Source: Brevipalpus yothersi
Lineage: Eukaryota > Arthropoda > Arachnida > Trombidiformes > Tenuipalpidae
NCBI GenBank assembly: GCA_003956705.1
Contig: QZCP01000116.1
Span: 1 to 64,000, forward strand
Direction of reading: 5' to 3'
DNA length: 64,000 nt
Below are positions 50,510 to 62,467 of the stretch, one piece after another. The notes under the pieces were generated by a model. The model saw only the letters and a list, made by a program, of their open reading frames with translations. It made no database searches and had not been told where the DNA came from. Numbering within the stretch: position 1 is the stretch's first letter; the number at the start of each line of letters is the position of its first letter. Position numbers and translations under genes: made by a program.

Positions 50510-53500
50510 TCATTTGCCCTTCTTCATGGTGAAGAATCCACGCTTTTTGTGCTCCTCTTTGACTAATGGTTCAGTTTTTGCTGGCAGTGTTTGAGCGCGG
50601 GTAGGAGACGATGCTTTTGCCTCACGATTGCACTGAGAAATTTTACCGATCCATGCATTCATTTCCTCCTGAAGTAAAATGTGAGAAAGGATTTAAGCAA
50701 GATGTATAACAAAAAAATGAATCTTCAGAGAAAGGAAAAACATACCGTATTAGGAGCTTCAAATAGGAATTCTCCTCCATCGGTAAGTTTCAAACGGAAA
50801 ACATTCTTGCGTTTGGTATAATCAGCTGGGACCTCGGCAGTAGCTTGAGTCAGATCCACAGGTCTCTCTCCTCTAAGGAATCTATCAGGTTCTTGCTTGA
50901 AATGCTTGCTGTCTTTATAAACACACAAGTGAGTTCCTTTCAGAACAATGTACAATCCTTTTTCCCAGGATCTTTAATTGATAATTTTTGCGGAAAAACA
51001 AATTAAAGTTAGTGAGATGTTCAACGAGGATTTGATAAATCGATTCTGAAATTTTAGTCACAACTTACCGATTCGAGGCTCTCTTTGTGGTTGATTCCCA
51101 AACATGCTTTCTGTTGAGCATTCCTTCGACGATAACATTTCCTTCAATCTTTATCATGGAAGTACCAGCACGTTCTGATAGAAAAATTAATCATGTTATT
51201 GTTAAGACCATGAAATTACAGATTCATCCCCGAAGAGTCTACATCTTCGAAAGTTACCGAAACCTCCCTAGTTCTAAGAACAACTTTCGATATACTGACC
51301 GAGATCTTCACCGTAAGACGTTGACCTTTTCTTCCGCCAACTGCTGAAAGGCGATTTAGATCGTGACTTCTTCAACTTCGAGCTTGGTGTCGAAGCTTGA
51401 GAAGAACTTTCGGCTTCATTTTGTTAATTGACGAAAAAAAACATGCAACAACGAAAATTTAAGGATCGGGAAAAACAAAAAAGTTGGAATGATGAGATGA
51501 AAAACAAGTTGACGGGAAAACTTACGAGAAGAAAGAGTCCACGTTCTACGTGGTGCTGTCTCAGCTCTAGAAGGACTAGAAGGTCCTTCTCGAGGGAAAG
51601 TTCTACTGTGCTCATGTTCTTCAGAGAACGACAGCAAAACAAAAAAATATGGGATAGACAATTAAATGTTAGAAACAGCAACTTAGGATTGCGAGAACGG
51701 TTAATTAATAGCAAAGCAGGCAATTTTTGAAGCGTATAGTTAGTTGTGGGGAGATATTTTGGATAAAGGATACGTAATGAAGCCATAAATTCATGCAAGC
51801 GTGGATTGAAAAAGATCCAGATTTTAGCAAAGATGCGATGAAGATTTTCAGCAGTGCGGGAAAAATTCTGGTGCAACGAAGCTCAGTTGGCGAAGTTTAT
51901 GATCAAAGTATGTAACCAAAGCTGTAGCATAACCCTATAGCAAAGCCCTACTCACCCTTTGCTTCGCTTTCAGAGCGACCCTCAGAGGCTGGTCCACCAC
52001 TTCTTTCGGAAATATCTCCTTCACCGTCAAATCTTGAAGATGAAGAGAAATTAAATGAGTTATGCAATTGAATTCAGAGTTATATCATTTGACTCACTTG
52101 TCGGAAGGAGGCTCATCTGGAGATGGTGATTTCTGTCGAGCTAGATCCCGTCTCTGTTTGGCCAACTTTTCTTGCTCTCTTTTTTCCATTTCTTTCATTT
52201 CAAACTGATTGTGGAAAGAGGACAATTGTATAAGTTCATGATCAGAGGAAAAAGTTTGATTCATCTTACCATAGTTAGTCGCTCTAGTGCAGCGAAACGC
52301 TCTTCCTGGGCAGCGGTGGATTTTTCGAAGGCCTCATGTTTCTTGATGAGTTGTTCAACTTCATCGATCGTGTGCTATGTGAAGAAAAAGGAGCATATAT
52401 TAGATTTGAACTGGGACAAAAATCATGTTCAACTTACCCCAAGTTCACGACTTAACAAGTAAGGCTCTTGTGCAACAAGCCAAGCTTCCGCGACCGCAGC
52501 ATCTCTGGCAAATTGATAGACTTCTAATATCAATTGCAAGTGATCCCATCTTTCATCCCATCTTCTCATCATTGCTCCTCTTTGGTTAGTCAAGGCATAG
52601 AGTTTATCTCGTATGTCATCAGATGCATAATGATTACGCTCAGTTAATTCTCTGCCCAAAGAGATGCATGCCTCAAAGTTATCATTTCGCGCATCAATCT
52701 CTCCTTTAAGATTTTGATGATTATTCATCAGAAGCTCCACACCAGAAACATCTCTTGGCTTTTCAGAAGCGTTCATTTGTCGAACTACATCTTCCATCCA
52801 TGCAATCAGATCTCTGACCATCATGAAGAATTTGAGAAGATCATTTGTGTCGGCAAGTTTTCCTCTACGAGCATCACATTTGGTGACAAGCTGACGCCAG
52901 GCATTCATGACATCAGTCTCTCTGTTAATTATATCACGAGCATGCTCACCGGCATACATAGCTTGAAGTTTTTCGGAATCTTCTTGAATAGTTTGAACGG
53001 CAGAACGAAGTGTTTGGAGATCATGTTCAAAGTTGGCGTGTTTGCGTTGTAAATTGGAAACAGACTTAGCATCTCGGCCGAGTTCATCTGGAAGTGCATG
53101 ATGTTTCTCCTGGATACGTGCTAGAACATCCTTACAATCATGGAAGAATTTCATTCGTTCCCAGGAGGCGACCAGCATTTGATCTCGAGTGGATATCAAT
53201 TCTTGCAGATCATCCCATGCTTCATTCAGATTATCTTTCCACTCAGCAATTGTAGCTGCGTCTGAATGTCCAGCGTTGATTAGAGCATCAGCTGCCTCAT
53301 TAACAGTGGATACACGCTCTCTGCCCAATGTTTCGGTATCTTTGGAAAATACTTTAAAGCGTTCACGAAGTAAAGTGACATGGTCAAAGTCTTGACCCAA
53401 TTCATGAGATCCAGCAATAACTTCCCGCTCTTGTATCCATTGCATCACATCGTCAAACTCTCTACCAAGAGAATAGAGTTCTAATCCTTCATTCAGTTTA

Positions 53501-56500
53501 CCACGACGTTCGTTGGCAAGATCTTTGAGACCAGCGTAGAGTTTGTCAATTTGTGATTGACGAATGATTATCTGATCACTTTGAGGGTGCTTTTCATCAA
53601 TCAATTGTTTAGCTGTCTCACCGAGGGACTTCACTGTTTCAACATAGTCACCCACAGCACTTTCAAGACTTTCGTGCTTCTTCATCAAGTTTTGTGTACT
53701 GAATTCATCCTTTCCACGATCTTCGCCCATCATGTAAAGCTCTTGTTCACTCATCCAGGCTTCAGCCTCAGAAGCATCGAAATAATATTGTTGAGCACGC
53801 TGGGATTCGAGAAGCTTACTCTTTCGATAATCCATTTTTTTCTTCAGATCATCCCACAGAACCATAATCTCATCAATTAGTCGCTGGAATTCAGCTGAAT
53901 CTTCATTTCCTTCAGAAATCATACGACGACCATTTTCACAAATCGAAATTATGCGCGGCTCATGGTTGTCAATCTCCGTTTGCAATGAATGATGCTTTTT
54001 TATCAACATTTGAACACCAAACAAGGAATTGCCATATTCGGTTGAGGTTGCAACAGGCTCTTTCTCCTTGATCCACAGCTTCTCATCTTCAATGTCTCGT
54101 CTAAATTGAAAAGCATCTTTCTTCTTTTTCAATAATCGTTCGCGCTCTTCGAGAGGGCCTCTGAGTTTTTCGAATCTCTGAGAAACCATTTCTTTTCGTA
54201 CTTTTATGCTTTCTTGCTTTTCAGGCTCAAGTCTTCCAACTCCTTGATGAAGCTGCTCTAAATTCCTAGAGTAAGTTTGATAATTATTCTTGATAACTTG
54301 CTGTCTGTCCATATCTTTTCTAACAGTTGTGAGATCGTTGGCAGGCTCATAGGTGAGAACTTGACTTTCCAACTCAGTTAACCAATTGTCAACTTCACCC
54401 AAACCTTGATCAATGAGTTGTTCTCCCTTGGCCTCGAAGAGTTTTTGTCCCTTCTCTTTGGTAGTGGTTTCAAGTTGCTCAAACTGATCTTCTAAGCCCT
54501 CAAGTTTTGATTGGATCACACCTCTAAGCTCAGGTATTTCTTGTGCCAATTCTTGACCTGCCTCACGAACATCCACGAGGCGATCTTTGTTTGATGCAAT
54601 CTCTGATTCAAATGCTTGATGACGAGTCCATTTACTATGGATAGTTTTTGCACTTCGGTAACTATCATCTTGGGCAGTGATATATTTTTCTTGAATCCAA
54701 TCACTAAGCTGTTCACATTCTTGTAGGAACTGATGCGTTTTGAGTTGATCAGTGAGCTTATTACCATACTGTTCAGCTTTTTGACGATTAGCTCTGCGAC
54801 GAGAATCAATATCTTCAGCCTTCTTCTTGACTTTGTCGGCATTCAATATACCATCTTCGGTAAGAGTATGAGCACAATTGATAACCGCATTGATCTTCTC
54901 ATCATTCGCATCCATTGTTGTCTCAAATGCATCGTGTTTTTTGCAGAGTTCTTCAGCTTGCTCCAGAGTAGCTGGTGTTTCATCTTTGGAAAGATAGTTT
55001 TCTTGTTTACTGAGAAGTACTTCAGCTTGCTTAGCGTCGCGATAAAATACTTGTAGGTTGAGATTCTGTGACAAGAATTGTTGCCTATTCTCCCACATTT
55101 GATGTAATTCAGTCCAGCCATCTTTCAGTGCACGTAAGCGCTCACGTAAGAAAATATATTGAGGATCGGTTTGTCCATGAGTTACTTTCTCACCATACTC
55201 CATCATACTATTGTAATCTTCAGTATAATTGTCAATTTCTTCTTTTATCTGTTTGTGTTGAGCAAGGAGTTTCTCGGCCTCCGAGAGAGTCATCGGGGTA
55301 TCCTCAGATGCAACATCGGTCTGAGTTTTTGTCAGCCATGCTTGGAAGTGATCAAGATCACGCAAGAATCGATGTAAATCACCGGCTTCCTCAAGCTTAG
55401 CGTCTTTCTCTTTGAGCAGTTGAGTGAGTCTTTCCCAAACATTTCTGATCTGGGTGGCTTTCTCATCGATAAGAGAAGTTTCTTCAGGATGTTCCTCTCG
55501 AATCTTCAGTGATTCTTCTTCCAAAACATCCAATTTGGTTTTAATAGCTGCCAAATCTCGTTCCATGCCACCCAATCTTCGCTGTAGAGTCATGATACCG
55601 GTGAGATCATCGCCAAGCTCTTCGGTTGCTTGGAGAAGTTTGGTTTTCTCCTCGATCCATGATATTGTTTCACGACACTCAATGTGGTATGTTTGAACAC
55701 CATGCGCGGAGTCAATTTGCTCTCGCTTCTTTTCAGATTTATCACGAAGCTCAGCCCATCTGAAATAGTAAAAGAAAACAGAGACTAAGCTTACGAAAGG
55801 AATCACAATTTTAACTAAAGTAGACATGGGACGTTCATAGAAGGAGTGCATCACTGAAATTGAAACACGAATCATGGAAAGTAACATTATGAGGCTATTG
55901 TTTGAAACCCTTTTTTCTATCCATTCATGAATCGAATAAAAAAGTTGATAGAAAAGCAAAAAGTCATGATCACTTGGCTAACGGAAGAGTGTGATAATGA
56001 TGCCAATAGAAAAAGGTAGTAATGGAAACTGAGATAATAACATTAAATCAAGGGCTCAATTCATCTGCTGAATCATGTAATTCTACTACATTGCCCGTAG
56101 CCCAGTTGTATCAGTAGGAAACTAGTCAAGGAGTTAAGTCTACAGATATACTGCAAGTGACGCTGTGAAATCTACTGTCTTCGATTATGGTATATATAAA
56201 CCTGTAAATGATTGATGAGTATCTCGAATGAAGTAATCATTTCCCGGCACTCGTCATTTGAAAAACAATTGATCTGACTATCAAGGACTATCTGACTAGA
56301 TGAAGGAGGAAAGATTGCTCAAAGGTTAGAGAAAATGTTCCCTTCAAGAGAAGGAGGCTATGGAAAATCAAATCTAACAGCTTTTCTGAAGTGAGAGGAG
56401 AAAATTTCACACAATACCTTTGGTTCAGTTGATTCTGCTGGTTGATGATCTGTTGAGAGCTAGGATGATCAACATGCAGTAATCTACGGGCTATTTGATT

Positions 56501-59468
56501 TACCACAGCTACACGAGATGCATTTGCGTTCATTTCTTGCTCGAAAGTCTCGAATCGGTGCTTCATCACTTCGATATCTTCCATATCACGAGATAGAGAC
56601 ATGGAGTCGATCATTTTCTCTTTCTCACCAATCCACTGTTCGACACCATCAACTTCGGTGAGTAATTTGTAGAGGGATATGGCATCTTGAAGTCGAGATC
56701 GCCTCTGGTTAGCCTTATCTTGAAGTTGACCGTATTTTGCATTGATGGTTGAGAGTCGGTCAATGACTTCTGGAGCTTTCCGGTCTTCTTCTCCTAGACT
56801 ATCAGCTTGTTGCTTGAGCGCTTCGATAGTTTTCTCATGCTCTTTCAATTCCTCTGCAGCTTCATCGTGCTTCTTCAACAAAGATTGAGCATGAGGCTCA
56901 TCATAGCCAACGTCCTCACTGGAGACTAGTTTCAGTGTATCACCCATCCAAGCATCAACATCATCCGCATCAGTGAAAAATTGATGATACTGTATTGCCT
57001 CATCCAATCGGGCACTTCGCAGGGCTTGCAATTCTTTCAATTTATCCCATAAATCTTCAACTTCTTTGATTCGCTGTTGGATATTGTCGGAACCGAAATG
57101 ACTAGCTTTAATAAGATCTTGACCAGATTGTAGTACACTAATCAGTCGTTGCTCATAAGCGGCCAACTCTTCTTCTAGCGCCTTATTTTTACTGATAAGA
57201 AGATGGACAGTGGTCAGATCATGTCCAATTTCACCGGAAGACAGTATGTGTTCCTTTTCACGAATATACGCTTCCTCTTCGGCCATATCCCAATAAAATT
57301 GCCACAACTTTTTCGATTCTTCAAGCCTCTTTTTCCTCAAATCAGCCAATTGAGTTAGCTCAACATATGCCTTCTCGAGATGCTCTCTTCGTTGATTAAC
57401 CAATTCAGGTGCAACCGGACGATATGTACCAATGGAATCATCCAAAAATCTTGCTGCCTGTGCATTTGTATTGCGTACCCTTTCACCAACCACACCGATG
57501 TCACCTTCGAGTAGACTGTGTTTGTGGAGAAGATCCACAACACCCATCAAATGTTTACCATAATCTTCCGATAGAACTCGTTGTTTAAGTATGTTGATAT
57601 TATCTTCAATGAATAACATTTCTTGGAAAGTTTTTTGAACCCCCATACAGGCTTCCAGACGTGATCGACGGTTTCGCAGTAGCTCAAGCAAATGATTCCA
57701 TAGACGTAATACACTTTCTTTGCGAGCATTGATTCTAAAAATATCATGATAATTTTCTGCTTCCAATTCTGATGCCACCGAAACCACCGCTTGAACCCTT
57801 TCCTCGTACGCAAATATATCGGTTTCAATTGCTTCATGCTTTTTGGCGGCCGCTTCGACAGCAGGTAGATCGTAACCAAAATTATCTTGTGATACTAATC
57901 GCTGATTTTCACTTAACCATGTCTCTCTCATACCAGCTTTACGATCAAATCGAGCTGCCAATTGTTCCAGCTTTTCTTGACGAATTAGTTCTTCTCGAAG
58001 AGCCAATTCTCGTTCATGTTCAGCTTTCTCAAGAAGTTCCCAGGCACGATTAACATCGGATATCATTTTACCTTCTCGTGGAACCCATGCTTTCTGATTG
58101 TTTGCCCTCATTTTACTTTGCAATGAGAATAATAGCATTTCCAAATTTGATTTCTCCTCGAATTTGGCCGGCTTATCAACCATACGGTATGAATTAAAGT
58201 GTGCTAATTGTTGTTGTACACCTTGCAATGAGTTGGCAAACTGACGATCGCCCAGCTCATCGATTGTTTTCTCAATCCATTTCAATAGATCAGATGTCAA
58301 CTTGTCATAATCAGATATCATTCGATCAATGTCCATCGCTTCACCGACAACTTTCGCAATACGTCTACCTTGTACAGTTTCCGCTTTCATTTTGGAGAAG
58401 TAATGATAATAGGTGACCACATAGGTGATAATTGATTTTTCATCGGGATTATCGGTACAAACATCCTCCGGATCAAGCAGCTTGGCTAGGCCAAGATCAC
58501 GCTCGGCTACGTTGAAAGCATTGTTGAGGTTATGGATCGGATTGGCTTTGCTTAGCTTATCATATTGTATCAGATCAGGTCGATGTTTGTGGATAATTGC
58601 GTTAAATGCTAGCCCATCTCGCCATGAGCTGGTAAAATTGCGCACATTAACACTATTGTAGCCGGCAGTTTTCATTTGACACCACAACAGTAGGGCATCT
58701 TTGGCTGATTTAACCTCCTTATTATCCACCTCCTCAACCATAATGTCTTGAATTTGGAAGCGCAAAATTATGGTCCAAATTAGGCCAAGTGTAAGGCGAG
58801 AATTGCCATCCACCACATCATGAGAGCCCATATTTTCTAGATGGACTCTCTGTTCTCGTAGCAAAAATTGGATTGCCTTGTCTACATTCTCTAGACAATG
58901 TATTCTCATCTTACCCTTGGTTGGCTTTGGTAAACGTTCACCGGACAGTATTTCCAGTAATTTAAGAAGAATTTTACCATCACGAAGATCAAGATACAAA
59001 TCATCTATTCGACTATTGGCTCGGAGTAGATGTGAATTGATCCATTTTGTGAATGTTTTCTTTTGAACCGATTCTCGTTCATCTAGGTTGATGATGTTGA
59101 TTGTGGTGATGATTGAATGAAAAAAATTAGAGATAAAAATTAGGTCAACATGTGAAATGATGAGCTCGTAAATTTGTGTGTGCCTGTCTGTGTCAATATT
59201 TTTTTGGATTGTTGCAAATACACATGCTAATGGGTTATGAGCTACTGGTGGGTTCCAAAAAATATTGATGGTAATGGTTTGAATGGCTCTCCGGGGAAGA
59301 GAAAAAGAAATTTTTTTTCTTCTCAAATTTACCTGCAAGAGCTTTGATTCTGGATCGCTCAAAGAGTCGAGATGAACTATTTCCACCATCGTATTCATAT
59401 TCTTCAACTTCACCCAGTTGATTGGTGATGGGATCCCATCGATGTCCCACCGAAATACCAGTGGTCAT
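50510..59468 (-). CDS. Beta-spectrin
   Basis: Actin- and membrane-binding partner of alpha-spectrin. Eleven minus-strand exons join in phase: 59468-59333, 59082-56418, 55759-52438, 52374-52270, 52204-52098, 52032-51956, 51618-51526, 51413-51312, 51174-51069, 50971-50746, 50668-50510. They give 2365 residues, like human SPTBN1 (2364). Two calponin-homology domains form the actin-binding head at about 54-278 (KKTFTKWINSHL, LWCQMKTAGYNSVNVRNF, WRDGLAFNAIIHKHRPDL). About 17 spectrin repeats fill the two large exons. Small exons encode a Ser/Arg/Pro-rich linker (QKSPSPDEPPSDK, GPSSPSRAET, KSRSKSPFSSW), and a PH domain at about 2210-2325 (EGMLNRKHVWE, WEKGLYIVLKGTHLCVYKD, FLFEAPN) ends the protein. 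The many small exons in the linker would allow alternative splicing. Its neighbour alpha-spectrin lies 4 kb beyond its 3' end, in convergent orientation. Confidence 0.97.
55760..56417. other. Beta-spectrin intron 2
   Basis: 658-bp intron between the exons ending NQLNQR and starting WAELRDKSEKK (the Arg codon is split). AT-rich; nothing else recognised. Confidence 0.85.
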
Positions 59469-59746
59469 GATGTATCACGGTAAAGTTTTTTCTTCTTCTC
59501 TATCACAATTTACATTTGATGATGATTGTTGAGTCTAGATTTGGTTTGAATTGATGATCTGATATCAGATTAATGTGAAAAATGAAGAGAAAAAGAGAAA
59601 AACATACAATTTAAAGAACCCAAAATATTTTTTCAAGAGCAGCCACAACACTCATTGAAGCTCTCGGGTGTGGCTCTCTCATCTATTGACAATTTTGTAA
59701 ACATTATACTATCTGTGATACTAGTTCCTATATATCAAATTATATA
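59469..59746. promoter_or_regulatory. Beta-spectrin 5' flank
   Basis: 278 bp between the beta-spectrin ATG and the first block of the permuted RING-gene copy. The promoter and 5' UTR must lie here or extend into the copy; no core element is obvious. Confidence 0.35.
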
Positions 59747-60575
59747 TCACCGCTTACCTTGTTGAGTGTAAATTTGAAATGATCAAGATTCAATTTCTCA
59801 CAAAATTGTATTAACCTCTCAATAATCAATTAATTAACCACACGGACCAAGGTTTTTCATTTAAATTATTTGGCCTGCAAAAATGCTACGACATGCGCTC
59901 TCTGCATTGTGTTTCTCTCAATCTTAACTTTCATTCAATAAAATTCATTGAAAGTCTTTCGATTTCCGCTCTTTTCAGCAACAATCTTGTGGCTATGAAT
60001 CATGAATCATGATGATTCAATCATCTGTTATTTTTGTAAACCTCCAAAGAATTTGAATAAAAATCAGGAAAAAATACTGAAGATGAGATTGGTGTTGATA
60101 TTTTCCTTCATAAGTTCTCTCTGATAAATAACACATTCTTCAGCCACTCATCATCATAAAGAAGTTCAAACTGATGGTACAGGTGGTGGAAATGTTCTAT
60201 CATCATTGAGCACTTTTCTTAAGTGTCTTTGGTGTGCAAAATGGTGTTCATGGAACTTTATTTGTTGAAGGTTTGGATCGTATCGAAGTAAACTTCAATA
60301 GAAGTTGTGAGCCGAGAGTCTGACTAATTCAAAATACAATGTAATGGAAACCAAACGCAGAGGTCTGATACAGTGACGAAGGCCTCATAAAACCGTATCT
60401 CAAATCAATGGTATACAAGATTTAACTTAGTCTCTCGATTGTACCCAAGAACCAACAAAAGACTCAAACTATGAAGATAATAGAACTAAATTATTAGAGA
60501 GTTATCATGAGAATAGTAGGCTTGTCAGTAAGATGTACGGCGTGCATTGAACGTTTTCGATCATAGAATGATACA
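59747..60575 (+). pseudogene. Permuted, broken copy of the RING gene 3' half and its downstream flank
   Basis: Three blocks match this window in altered order. 59747-60119 matches 49651-49963 (downstream flank). 60127-60523 matches 48265 to about 49002 (coding, with about 350 bp missing between the equivalents of 48516 and 48868). 60524-60575 matches 49601-49649. The copy ends where it begins in source coordinates (49649/49651), so it is a circular permutation of a segment of about 1.7 kb. It is not translatable: there is a 1-bp insertion in the GTGTCTTTG segment, a TGA right after the GAGAGTC equivalent, and several indels. Similarity is high enough (roughly 85-90% by eye in the coding block) that the event is fairly recent. 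Confidence 0.85.
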
Positions 60576-60898
60576 TTTTTCTTGGTGCACAAGAATTCAT
60601 ATTTATTGGGATATATTCAGGATTTATATTTTCATTTAGTTCGATCAAGTAGGGGAGTAAAAATTTAAGAGATCAGGCAGGTCACTTGAGGCTCATAACA
60701 ACTGTATTGAAAAAGGGATGATCGAATTATTATTGGAAAAGATTTATAACGAGTGATTGGGTTTGGATAACATTTCAGGCATAACATATTTCAAAAAACA
60801 GTGGAACATTAAATTGATCCAATCTTTAAATTAATAATAATCAAATAATTTAAAAAATGGCCTTGATCTCCAAATGTTCAAACATGACTGGACTTTGA
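60576..60898. other. Intergenic, nothing recognised
   Basis: AT-rich DNA of about 320 bp with no open frame, repeat or motif that I can name. Confidence 0.6.
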
Positions 60899-61403
60899 AT
60901 CCTCTTCCATCCGAAACAGCACAATTGTAGGAAATGTCAGAAGGCTTTCGAGGAAAAAAACGAATCATGGAATGAACATCAGGAGAGTAAAAAGTTCACA
61001 GCCACCACCAAAGATGGGATCAAAGTTCAAGCAATGAAAGGAAAAAATATTCTAGATCCCCGTCCATTAGAAATAAACACAAACGAAATAATGAAAATCG
61101 TCAATTCCAACATCGGCCATGGGGAGATCACGGAATCCAATATACAAAATACTGACACCCTATCGTGCCTCTAGAAAAATGAATAGATCGAAAGTAAAAG
61201 TGGAATCCATGGATCCGGATGCGAGCGAGTATAAATGTGGAGAATGCGGGATGGCTTTCGCCGAAGAGAAGCTCTTAGAATCACATATACAATATATTGA
61301 AATGAAACTTGAATACCACAGTCTCGAGAAAATATCACTTGAGATGATGGAAAAAAGGACTCATATCAAAAGATGTGAGTTGAATTTGGAATATAAAATA
61401 TAA
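60899..61403 (+). pseudogene. Degenerate C2H2 zinc-finger gene fragment
   Basis: Two finger-like stretches lie in different frames. HNCRKCQKAFEEKNESWNEH starts at 60920 and continues open for about 84 codons to a TAG near 61173. EYKCGECGMAFAEEKLLESH at about 61230-61288 sits in the frame that opens at 61119. Both have the Cys-x2-Cys pair and the first His, but lack a properly spaced second His. The frame change and incomplete fingers suggest a decayed zinc-finger gene. A live gene with unseen introns cannot be excluded. Confidence 0.45.
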
Positions 61404-61510
61404 ATTGAGGTGGAGATGTATTTGTGAAGAAACGGTTGAAAGTGAATTCCACTCCTGATCACACCTCGCAAACCGCTAGATAACGGTTTACGATTTATGA
61501 TCGAGACTCA

Positions 61511-62254
61511 TCACATCGCTGGAATCGGTGAACAAGATTGAGCATATGATTCATGCAAGAAGATTAGCTCACTTCGACGGACTATCCACAGGTCGAACGA
61601 AGATGTTGACGAATCTTTGCGTTTCCTTCTAACCGGTAGCTCAAGATCCTCTCGTTTGTTCGTAGACCCTTTACCCTCCAAGATCGATGAAACAATCTTA
61701 TTGGGTGAATGTGAAGGTGGAGAACTCTTTGCCTCAGAGGCATTGATTGCTGAAATGCAAGACTCGGGACGATTCCTGCGTTTTTCTAGCCTCTCTATTC
61801 TTGAGTTCTTGTGGTCTTTGCTGGATGCTAGTAATATTGGAGGATTATCATTATTTAAGCTTTTTTCGCAATAAACTGAATGTCTTCGCAAAGATTTTGC
61901 AGAGGTTTCTTCTTCTACAGACATTTGCTAAGGTACTTGGAAGTTTCAAGCCTTCTCTGATGGAGTAGATTGTGATTTGCGTTCTTTTGAGTATTCATGG
62001 GGTATTTCAGTTTCAAGTACCGTTTTTAACACCATTTTCGTGACGAATTTGATTGCTGGAGTTGTATTGACTTTTGTATCACAATCAAATTGGCTCAGAC
62101 TCTCGATACTGTCGTCAAGTCTGTCCAAACCTCGATTATTGATGAAGTTGATAACTTAGTCGCTGCGAACGGGAAGAGTTGGCACAAACTGAGACTCTGA
62201 GTCAAGATTAAAACTAGCTTCTGATTTAACAGAGGACGAGCCTGTCCGAATTTT
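61511..62254 (-). pseudogene. Decayed coding sequence of unknown family
   Basis: A single minus-strand frame stays protein-like for about 240 codons but is broken by three in-frame stops (TAA at 62159-62157, then TGA and TAG close together near 61948 and 61933). The parts are Ser/Lys/Glu-rich: KIRTGSSSVKSEASFNLDSE; DRLDDSIESLSQFDCDTK; SAKSLRRHSVYCEKSLNND; RRKRKDSSTSS. Composition is like a disordered nuclear protein. I do not recognise the family. It could also be a gene with unusual small introns around the stops, but no good splice sites are seen. Confidence 0.45.
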
Positions 62255-62467
62255 TGGGATGGAAATTAGAGAAATCGTATTGCTTTCGAAAGAAAATAAA
62301 ATGAAATATAAATATGTTGGGGAATAAAAAGTGAATGAATCAAACGTTTTGCACAAGAAAATATTTCTCGCTTCAATTGTGTGAAATATTAAGAATTATA
62401 ATAGCAAGACAATTTTTTCAATTATTTTTTCTCATCAGTTTTCTCTTTCTCTTTCCCTATCTCTCTA

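Noticed and set aside
59083..59332. Open frame running through beta-spectrin intron 1
   Set aside because: Donor and acceptor join exons to the conserved IKALA-DERESVQKKTF; the intron read-through peptide is not family-like.
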